Assembly: GCA_016931955.1 (NCBI GenBank)
Contig: JAFGDV010000001.1
Span: forward strand, 1 to 8,629
Direction: 5' to 3'
Source: Candidatus Altarchaeota archaeon
GTDB lineage: Archaea > Altiarchaeota > Altiarchaeia > IMC4 > QMZM01
DNA: 8,629 bases
Below are positions 1 to 6,028 of this stretch, piece after piece. Position numbers and translations under genes: made by a program. Numbering within the stretch: position 1 is the stretch's first letter; each line of letters starts with the position of its first letter. The notes beneath the pieces are model-generated. The model searched no databases and was not told the DNA's origin. It was given only the letters and a program-made list of their open reading frames with translations.

Positions 1-183
1 CAGCCTCCTCAGCAGCAGCCTCCTCAGCAGCAGCCTCCTCAGCAGCAGCCTCCTCAGCAGCAGCCTCCTCAGCAGCAGCCTCCTCAGTCTCAGCAGCAGC
101 CTCCTCAGTCTCAGCAGCAGCCTCCTCAGCAGCAGCCTCCTCAGCCTCAGCAGCAGCCTCCTCAGCAGCAGCCTCCTCAGCCT
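1..183 (+). repeat. 15-base tandem repeat coding QPPQQ units
   Basis: The unit CAGCCTCCTCAGCAG is present five times perfectly at 1-75. It then continues with variants in which the last codon becomes TCT or CCT and an extra CAGCAG is inserted (units at 76-90, 97-111, 118-132, 133-147, 154-168 and 169-183). The whole array is in frame with the downstream ATPase and reads as Gln and Pro with occasional Ser. Every Gln codon is CAG and every Pro codon CCT, so the DNA itself, not only the protein, is repeated; this points to recent expansion by slippage or unequal recombination. The array runs off the left edge, so its full length is unknown. Confidence 0.95.
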
Positions 184-2463
184 TCTCAGACTCCTGAACC
201 AAAGCAATCAGCGATGGATATGCTGAAGCCTGGGGAATTAGATCAACTGCAGGAGATACTGCAGCAGCCAGAACAATTACTGGAGCAGATACTGGAGCAG
301 AAGATAGAGGGGATACTGTCACAAAGGATTGCAGCGCAAACCGCACCTCCCACACCAGTGACTCCAGCTCCGGCGCCTATAGCAGTCGCTCCACCTCAGC
401 CTGCGCCTCTTGTAGAGGAAAAACTGCCAGAGAAGAAAATACTTGCAAAGAAGCCTCCTAGGGTGAAACCGCCTGAGAAGGAGGGTGACATAGATTCAAT
501 GCTGCCGTTGATACCTGTTAAGGGAAGCATAACATCAAATAAGGTGATGTTGACACTGGGATTAAGGAAGAAAACAGCCAACAAGTGGATTAAGGAACTC
601 CGTAAGCAAGGCATGCTCCGTTTAAAAAAGGATTATATATTCTTCGGAACATCAAGGCTGTTCGCTACAAAGTGGCTGCTAAAGCGAAGAGAGGAGGAGA
701 GACTAAAAAAAGAGATACTGGAGAAGAAGAAAATCTTCAAGGTAGTATTAACGCCAGTGGACAGTCTCTTAAATATAGTGAGAAGGGAAAAGCAGATGTC
801 GGTGTCTGATCTATCCAGGATTCTTGGATTGGATAAGGGGGTGATAGAAAAGTGGGCCAGCAAGATGGGGGATCTGGTATTATTGGAGTATCCAGCGAAC
901 ATACTCAAGAGCCCAGTGGTCAGGATAAAGAAGGAGCATCCGGATTTGGAAGCCCCCGAAGAAATGGCGACCGAGTCCATGGAATCATACCAGATAATCG
1001 CAGACAAGGTTCCTGCGATGGTTAAAATATACCGCTCAAGCGAGGAATCAATGCCTCACTATATGATCGATTTGCCTTATATCGGGGAAGGAACCTCAGC
1101 GATCCTTGATTCAATCCGAGATAAATTAACTGACAGGGTCCAGGTCCATGCAGAGGATATATCAGACCCAAAGAAGATGAGAGAGCTGAAGGATAGATTC
1201 TTCAAAGAAACCAAGAACCTCCTCTTGGAGGAGTTAACCACCTCAGAGGAGAACATGGATATAATCACAGGCATCATACTCCACAAGGCATATGGTCTAG
1301 GCAACATAGAACTACTCATGCAGGATGACTGGTTGGAGGAAGTTTGTGTTAACACCAGCCACATCCCACTCACGGCTTATCATAAAAAATACGGCTGGAT
1401 GAAAACGAACCTACTGGTTGAAAACGAGAAGGCAGTATACAACTATTCCTCACAGATAGGTAGGAAGGTGGGGAGAAACATAACAAACCTGAATCCGATA
1501 ATGGATGCTCATCTACTGACGGGGGACAGGGTATGCGCTTCGTTATTCCCTATATCGTCTTTCGGTAACACCATAACCATAAGGAAATTCGCAAGAAGCC
1601 CGTGGACGATCACGAATTTTATATCACCCGACCACTACACGCTCTCTAAGGAGATCGCAGCGTTCTTGTGGCTTTGCTTCCAATACGAGCTCAACGTAAT
1701 AGTTGGGGGTGGCACAGCATCTGGGAAGACAAGCGTACTTAACTGTCTTTGTTCGCTGATACAGCCCACTCATAGAATAGTCAGCATAGAGGATACACGC
1801 GAGATAAACCTGCCAAGTTACCTCTACTGGAACTGGATTCCGCTCACCACGAGGGAGGTAAACCCGGAAGGGAAAGGCGAGGTCTCCATGCTTGACCTGA
1901 TTGTGACATCCCTCAGGATGAGACCGGATAGGATCATTGTGGGGGAAATAAGGAGAAGACGGGAAGCGGAGGTCTTATTCGAGGCAATGCACACCGGCCA
2001 TTCGGTCTACTCAACGATACACGCAGACACCGCCAGGAATCTGCAGAGGAGGCTTCTTGAGCCGCCTATAGAGCTTCCAAGCGCGGAAGTCGAGGCCCTC
2101 CAGCTTATAGTAATCCAGCACCGGGACAGGACGACAGGAACGAGGAAGACCTTCGAGATTGCCGAGATCGTTCCCGGATCTGAGAAGTCGGGCTTTGAGT
2201 TAAACTACTTGTTCAGGTGGAACTCCAGGACAAAGGAATTCATTAAGATAAATGAGAGCTCTCGCATATTTGATGACCTTATGTTGCATACTGGGTTGAA
2301 TAAGCCTGAGATCCAGGAAGACCTGAAGGAGAGGGAGATTGTCTTGCAGTGGATGTTGGACAATAATGTGACACACATAGAGGACGTGGGGAGCGTCATG
2401 GACATGTACTACAAAGACAGAGATGGTCTATTGAATGAGATCAGAAAAAAGATGGGAATGTGA
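1..2463 (+). CDS. Type IV filament / type II secretion ATPase (archaeal GspE/TadA-like), 5'-truncated by window edge
   Basis: Cytoplasmic hexameric ATPase expected to power assembly of a type IV pilus-like filament through the two membrane proteins encoded next. The core shows Walker A GGTASGKT (nt 1708-1731), an Asp box SIEDTRE (1783-1803), Walker B RIIVGEIR (1930-1953) and a His box GHSVYSTIHAD (1996-2028), in the order usual for this family. The ATPase N-terminal region begins near nt 985. The reading frame is open without a stop back to nt 1, so at least 820 residues are coded; the first in-window ATG (nt 214) has no ribosome binding site and sits after an in-frame Gln/Pro tract, so I take the true start to be upstream. 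Order: Q/P repeats (1-213), Gln/Leu-rich probable coiled coil (about 214-340), Pro-rich linker (to about 490), two winged-helix-like segments (about 493-650 and 754-930), then the ATPase. The family assignment is firm; the filament type (pilus, Tad/Epd-like or secretion) is inferred. Confidence 0.93.
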   Translation, partial: QPPQQQPPQQQPPQQQPPQQQPPQQQPPQSQQQPPQSQQQPPQQQPPQPQQQPPQQQPPQPSQTPEPKQSAMDMLKPGELDQLQEILQQPEQLLEQILEQKIEGILSQRIAAQTAPPTPVTPAPAPIAVAPPQPAPLVEEKLPEKKILAKKPPRVKPPEKEGDIDSMLPLIPVKGSITSNKVMLTLGLRKKTANKWIKELRKQGMLRLKKDYIFFGTSRLFATKWLLKRREEERLKKEILEKKKIFKVVLTPVDSLLNIVRREKQMSVSDLSRILGLDKGVIEKWASKMGDLVLLEYPANILKSPVVRIKKEHPDLEAPEEMATESMESYQIIADKVPAMVKIYRSSEESMPHYMIDLPYIGEGTSAILDSIRDKLTDRVQVHAEDISDPKKMRELKDRFFKETKNLLLEELTTSEENMDIITGIILHKAYGLGNIELLMQDDWLEEVCVNTSHIPLTAYHKKYGWMKTNLLVENEKAVYNYSSQIGRKVGRNITNLNPIMDAHLLTGDRVCASLFPISSFGNTITIRKFARSPWTITNFISPDHYTLSKEIAAFLWLCFQYELNVIVGGGTASGKTSVLNCLCSLIQPTHRIVSIEDTREINLPSYLYWNWIPLTTREVNPEGKGEVSMLDLIVTSLRMRPDRIIVGEIRRRREAEVLFEAMHTGHSVYSTIHADTARNLQRRLLEPPIELPSAEVEALQLIVIQHRDRTTGTRKTFEIAEIVPGSEKSGFELNYLFRWNSRTKEFIKINESSRIFDDLMLHTGLNKPEIQEDLKEREIVLQWMLDNNVTHIEDVGSVMDMYYKDRDGLLNEIRKKMGM

Positions 2464-2464
2464 A

Positions 2465-3352
2465 ATGGATATTCCATTAATGCTTTTATCCGCTAAGCGC
2501 AGCAGGTTTGTTGTCGAGAAACTAAGGGGGTTCACAAAAAGTCTGGCACATTTTTTGCCAGGGTTGAGACTTAGCCTTATTGAGATAGACAATGACTCTG
2601 ATGCTGATGAATATATCGCTCTATCTATCCTCTCAGCTTTGATATATGGTATACTACTGTTTATATTGATTTTTGGGTTGTTGTTCTCTTTAGGTGAAGT
2701 AATTGATAGGGTGATCTTCCTAGCATTAATGGCTGGATTTGTCGTCTTTGCTCTCTTCTTTTTTTTGTTCCTCATCTATCCATCTATCTTGGCGGGTAAA
2801 AAAGCCGAGCAGATAGAGCGGGATCTTATCTTTGCCTTGAAGGATATACTGCTTGAGATAAATTCCGGATCAACTATCTATAGCGCTCTTATAGAGGTGG
2901 CGAACTCGGAGTATGGTATGGTCTCGAAGGAGATAGAGAATGTTGTTAGGAAAGTCGATACGGGCACTCCCCTGGAGGATGCTTTGGAGAAGCTCGCGTT
3001 GAAAACAACATCGGAGAACTTTAAGAACGCTATCTGGCAGTTGGTGAATACGCTGAGGGCGGGCTCGGATATAGAGGATGCATTGAGGGAGTTGATAAGG
3101 AACATGAACATAGATCACAGGGCCAAGATTAGAAATTATGCTCAGGAACTGAATGTAATGGTCTTAATCTACTTGCTTTTTGCCGTGGTCATACCCACCA
3201 TAGCAATAACCATGTTGATAATAATAGGCCCGTTTATATCAATGAGTCTGGGCTTGGACATAATATTTTATCTGATATTGTCTGTATCCTTTGTGATCCA
3301 GATAATGCTGATAGAGTTCATGAAGAGCAGGAGACCGGTGGTGAATCTATGA
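2465..3352 (+). CDS. T2SF-domain membrane platform protein (GspF/TadB/FlaJ-like), first of two
   Basis: Predicted inner platform protein that anchors the ATPase and transmits its motion to the growing filament. With the ATG at 2465 it has 295 residues: a short cytoplasmic N-terminus, two hydrophobic segments (about 52-75 and 82-107), a cytoplasmic helical T2SF domain (about 115-225, with SGSTIYSAL, TGTPLEDALEKLA and LRAGSDIEDAL signatures), and two more membrane segments (about 231-260 and 265-286). The frame stays open to an ATG at 2435, which would overlap the ATPase by 29 bases and add a charged decapeptide; I prefer 2465, one base after the ATPase stop, giving translational coupling. The T2SF assignment rests on domain layout and signatures; which named subunit it matches cannot be decided here. 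Confidence 0.88.
   Translation: MDIPLMLLSAKRSRFVVEKLRGFTKSLAHFLPGLRLSLIEIDNDSDADEYIALSILSALIYGILLFILIFGLLFSLGEVIDRVIFLALMAGFVVFALFFFLFLIYPSILAGKKAEQIERDLIFALKDILLEINSGSTIYSALIEVANSEYGMVSKEIENVVRKVDTGTPLEDALEKLALKTTSENFKNAIWQLVNTLRAGSDIEDALRELIRNMNIDHRAKIRNYAQELNVMVLIYLLFAVVIPTIAITMLIIIGPFISMSLGLDIIFYLILSVSFVIQIMLIEFMKSRRPVVNL
3337..3344 (+). promoter_or_regulatory. Ribosome binding site GGTGGTGA for the second T2SF gene
   Basis: GGTGGTGA matches the archaeal anti-Shine-Dalgarno sequence well. It lies 4 bases before ATG 3349 and 7 bases before the adjoining ATG 3352, so the second ATG (one residue shorter) has the more usual spacing. It is inside the end of the preceding gene, consistent with one transcript. 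Confidence 0.75.
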
Positions 3353-4347
3353 TGGAAGGAAATAAAACCGAAACCACGATCTTGAAGAGGGTGTTCATAA
3401 CAGCCTCCAAGGTTTTCCCGAGAAAATACAAGGAAGTGGTGGGGCAGTACATAATCTATGCTGGCATGGACGTTGAAACAGACGTCTGGCTTGGGATGTC
3501 TCTACTCCTCGGAATTTTTGTTTTCTTCACGGTCATGTTTCTGTCAAACTTTGGTTACTCCCTGCTATTCTATGTTCTGGCTTTTGTCGCCTTCATACTC
3601 TATCTTGTGGGCTCTTATCTTCTGCCTTATTTTATTGCGATGAATAGATCTGATGTGGTGGAAAAAATATTACCAAGTGCTTTGCAGTTGATGGCGTCGA
3701 ATATTAGGGCTGGGATGACACCCTTCCAATCCATGAAATTCGCAGCTAGGGACGAATTTGGTATCCTAAAGGAGGAACTGGACAGGGCGACAACCAAAGC
3801 CCTGGGAACTGCATCATTCCCTGATGCATTATCTGAGATGACGAAGAGGATAAACCTGCCTTCCCTGAAAAGATCCATTCGATTGCTTACTGGATGTATC
3901 GAATCTGGCGGACAGCTGGCTAACGTCCTGGAAGAATCCTCGCGCGACATCATGGAGATAGAGGCTTTGAAAAAGGAGCTATCCACTTCCACTAGAACCT
4001 ACAATCTCCTGATAATGTTCGTGGTGATCTTCTGCGCTCCAATATTGTTGACCATATCCATATACTTTGTGGAGAGATTAACTACGTTGAAGTCGTCATT
4101 CGACGTCTCTGATGTGGAAGGTGTTGGGATGGGTATACTAGTGGTCACGATGGGACTCACTCCTCAGTTCTTGGTTAATATGGCTACATTGGTCATAACC
4201 ATAACTGCTTTTTTGTCTGGTATACTCATTGGCGTGATAAAGAAAGGAGACAGAAGTTACGGTTTCAAGTATTCTGTTGTATTGGTTCCAATAACCCTGA
4301 TTGTGTTCTACATAATGCGTTATCTGGTGAAATTTATAGCGGGGTAG
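3349..4347 (+). CDS. T2SF-domain membrane platform protein (GspF/TadC/FlaJ-like), second of two
   Basis: Second platform protein, 332 residues (331 if the next ATG is used). It starts in an ATGA overlap with the stop of the preceding gene, behind a strong ribosome binding site. Hydrophobic segments lie at about 46-66 and 69-97; the cytoplasmic T2SF domain follows at about 102-212 (LPSALQLMASNIRAGM, then TGCIESGGQLANVLEESS); further membrane segments are near 217-240, 262-296 and 306-328, giving a longer membrane C-terminus than its neighbour. Two separate platform genes after one ATPase is the layout known from Tad and archaeal Epd-like pili, whereas archaella use a single fused FlaJ. From this I infer that the two proteins act together. 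It ends 10 bases before a convergent gene, so the operon most likely stops here. Confidence 0.9.
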   Translation: MMEGNKTETTILKRVFITASKVFPRKYKEVVGQYIIYAGMDVETDVWLGMSLLLGIFVFFTVMFLSNFGYSLLFYVLAFVAFILYLVGSYLLPYFIAMNRSDVVEKILPSALQLMASNIRAGMTPFQSMKFAARDEFGILKEELDRATTKALGTASFPDALSEMTKRINLPSLKRSIRLLTGCIESGGQLANVLEESSRDIMEIEALKKELSTSTRTYNLLIMFVVIFCAPILLTISIYFVERLTTLKSSFDVSDVEGVGMGILVVTMGLTPQFLVNMATLVITITAFLSGILIGVIKKGDRSYGFKYSVVLVPITLIVFYIMRYLVKFIAG

Positions 4348-4357
4348 TCGTATGCTC

Positions 4358-5182
4358 CTAAGGGGTAGGCCTTATGTCGTAGTAGTCTAATGGCCCAACC
4401 GAGTCGCCATAGAGGAGGACTTCGCCTTCATGTGATTCGTCGGCAAGGACTAGTTTAGCAAAAAACGGCTGACTGTGACACTGCATTGACTCGGGGAAAC
4501 ATGTGGCTGAGGGATACCCGTAGAGGAGCCAGAAAAACACACCATCTTTTGAGTCAATGGGTAGGGATACCTCAGAGATTATATAAGAGGGGGACTTGGA
4601 GTAAGAAACGCCTCCATCGGAGATGACCCGCTCAAGGTATTCTCCGCAGAATTTGCCGTCGACTCCGAAGATGGAGTTTCCACAGTAGATGCCTCCGCCG
4701 TCGCCGACCACGCCCTCAAACAGAGGGAGAACGATGAACATGTGTCGGTCGCCGTAGATGCGATTGTATCTGCCGTCGTTGGTAGGGTCGATAAAAAGGG
4801 CGGAATCCCCATAGAATCTGTTGCCGTCCAAGACCATGTAGAGGAAAAACACATGCGAGTCATTGTTCATGACGTAGAGCCTGTCAAAGCCCGATAAGAC
4901 GATCATGGAGGCACCAGACCACTCTGATGAGGAAACGGTGCCGTCTATTTCAGGTGCGGAGGAAGCCCATCCACTCTGTAAGACGTCGCTGACTGGGGGG
5001 AAGGGTAAAGTGGTTGAGGTCGTTGTAGTAGGGCAGGTAGACGAAGACAGGGTTTTAGGATATGGTTCGATGAGGTCTGTGATCTTTCTCTCAGGGGACT
5101 GTGGTCTGATGAATGAGGCCTCTTTCCTCTGCACGCAGCCACATAACAATACTAGGATAAACACGACGATGAGTCTTTTCAT
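4358..5182 (-). CDS. Predicted surface lipoprotein with CBM9-like domain
   Basis: Predicted to be exported and lipid-anchored: MKRLIVVFILVLLCGC is a short positive N-terminus, a hydrophobic core and a lipobox ending at Cys16 (Cys at -2 is less usual). A TTG at 5188 is in frame but would only add MG before the MKR start, so I use the ATG at 5182 (274 residues). A Ser/Thr-rich stalk with STCPTTTTSTTLP follows (about 47-60), typical of a cell-wall spacer that may be O-glycosylated. The rest contains PEIDGTVSSSEW near residue 75, the opening motif of CBM9-like/DOMON-type beta-sandwich domains, then alternating hydrophobic strands and an FIDPTNDGRYN loop. Such domains often bind carbohydrate, but no ligand can be named. 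The C-terminus ends at DYYDIRPTP with no second membrane anchor. It is convergent with the filament operon and divergent from the next lipoprotein. Confidence 0.8.
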   Translation of the reverse strand: MKRLIVVFILVLLCGCVQRKEASFIRPQSPERKITDLIEPYPKTLSSSTCPTTTTSTTLPFPPVSDVLQSGWASSAPEIDGTVSSSEWSGASMIVLSGFDRLYVMNNDSHVFFLYMVLDGNRFYGDSALFIDPTNDGRYNRIYGDRHMFIVLPLFEGVVGDGGGIYCGNSIFGVDGKFCGEYLERVISDGGVSYSKSPSYIISEVSLPIDSKDGVFFWLLYGYPSATCFPESMQCHSQPFFAKLVLADESHEGEVLLYGDSVGPLDYYDIRPTP

Positions 5183-5260
5183 TCCCAACCACTATATATT
5201 ACCGGGGAATTGATGCATAAATAACGCCGCATTTATTCGCTCTAGCATAAATAAGCTAAC
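5183..5260. promoter_or_regulatory. Divergent intergenic region between two lipoprotein genes
   Basis: This 78-base AT-rich stretch must hold the start signals for both flanking genes. On the + strand, ATTTATTC (about 5231-5238) lies some 27 bases before ATG 5261, the right distance for a TATA box of a leaderless transcript; no ribosome binding site precedes that ATG. GCATAAATAA occurs twice as a direct repeat (5215-5224 and 5245-5254), 30 bases apart. TATATATT at 5194-5201 is the most TATA-like word, but it is too near ATG 5182 for the leftward gene; on the + strand it would put a start near 5222. These are visual matches only. Confidence 0.45.
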
Positions 5261-6028
5261 ATGAGGGTGCGGGTAATGTTGATGCTTGCATTGCTCTTGG
5301 TCGGATGCATGCAGTCGGACAAAGAACTCTACGATGAAGCGGTACATAAGGAAGATCCTGAGCTCTGTGGGGTTGTGGGAAACGACAGCTTAAGGGATTC
5401 TTGTTACTCAGAACTGGCATTTGATCTCATGAACTCCTCCCTCTGCGGAAAAATAAGAAACCAGTCAGAGAAGGACGCATGTTATGGCAGAAGTGGTATA
5501 GAAGAGAACAACGTCTTACTCTGTGATAAAATCAGAGATCGGTGGGAAAGGGATCAATGCTGTTATAAGATAGCGATTAATAGAAAAGATTCAATGACAT
5601 GTGGCCTTATCCAAGATCAGGGGGTGAGAAACCAGTGTTATCTCGATGCGATAGTGAACCACTGGCGTTCGATGTTGTGTGATAAAATCAATGAAAGCGG
5701 GCTGAAGAGTGCATGTATTGCGGCGGCAAAGGACGACATAGCAGTCTGTTGGAGGGTGGAAAATCAAAGCGACCAGGACTACTGCTACGGGATTTTTGCA
5801 ATTGCAAGTTGGGATCCATTAGTCTGCGATAGGGTGCAGAATAGAACCCTTCAGGATTTCTGCTATCGCAATGTCGCGGAGAAGAGAGAGACGCCCCTCC
5901 TGTGTGAAAAAATTCAGGATGAAGACGAAAGAAACCACTGTCATGCGATAGTAGCAGTAGATCTGAGAAGATGCGACAGAATAAAGGATCAGGATAAGAG
6001 GGAACAATGCAGAAAAGAGCTTACTTGA
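5261..6028 (+). CDS. Predicted lipoprotein made of nine C-x11-C tandem repeats
   Basis: A 255-residue protein of unknown function. MRVRVMLMLALLLVGC is a lipoprotein signal with lipobox LVGC (Cys16), so it should be anchored on the outer face of the membrane. From residue 33 to the end it is nine tandem repeats of 26, 26, 26, 26, 23, 26, 26, 23 and 21 residues. Each has an invariant pair spaced C-x11-C (36/48, 62/74, 88/100, 114/126, 140/152, 163/175, 189/201, 215/227, 238/250), with pattern LC-x-x-I/V ... R/Q-D/N-x-C-Y and a following helical-looking segment. The regular pairing suggests one disulfide per repeat and a helical solenoid. Six N-x-S/T sequons are present. The repeats are diverged at DNA level, so the array is old. 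Similar Cys-repeat proteins occur in uncultured archaea as hypothetical proteins, to my recollection. It may be a binding scaffold, which is inference. It overlaps the convergent glyA by 8 bases. Confidence 0.85.
   Translation: MRVRVMLMLALLLVGCMQSDKELYDEAVHKEDPELCGVVGNDSLRDSCYSELAFDLMNSSLCGKIRNQSEKDACYGRSGIEENNVLLCDKIRDRWERDQCCYKIAINRKDSMTCGLIQDQGVRNQCYLDAIVNHWRSMLCDKINESGLKSACIAAAKDDIAVCWRVENQSDQDYCYGIFAIASWDPLVCDRVQNRTLQDFCYRNVAEKRETPLLCEKIQDEDERNHCHAIVAVDLRRCDRIKDQDKREQCRKELT
5357..6025 (+). repeat. Nine protein-level 23-26-residue Cys repeats
   Basis: Internal repeat domain of the lipoprotein. The Cys-Cys spacing is constant in all nine copies, while inter-repeat length is 26 in six copies and 23 in two (copies 5 and 8), with the last copy cut short after the second Cys. 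The 3-residue shortening, close to one helical turn, removes part of the segment after CY. Copy 3 has an extra Cys (101) directly after its second Cys. The consensus reads roughly LCDKIxNxxxRDxCYxxIA. Confidence 0.85.

Noticed and set aside
1-183. Short-period repeat array as a CRISPR
   Set aside because: Units are contiguous with no unique spacers and code in frame for Gln/Pro.
2435-2464. Earlier ATG for the first T2SF gene
   Set aside because: It would overlap the ATPase by 29 bases and adds a charged stretch; ATG 2465 sits one base after the ATPase stop.
2759-2766. Run of eight T in the first T2SF gene as a phase-variation site
   Set aside because: It falls in a codon run for Phe in a membrane helix, and the frame is intact; an 8-base run alone is weak evidence.
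1-4347. Archaellum operon
   Set aside because: There are two separate platform proteins, and no FlaH, FlaF/G or archaellin-like gene is present in the window.
5194-5201. TATATATT as the TATA box of the leftward lipoprotein
   Set aside because: It ends only about 11 bases before ATG 5182, so the transcript would start inside the coding region.
4905-5213. Open frame on the + strand opposite the CBM9-like lipoprotein
   Set aside because: The opposite strand has a lipoprotein signal and a domain-like sequence; this frame has no recognisable features.
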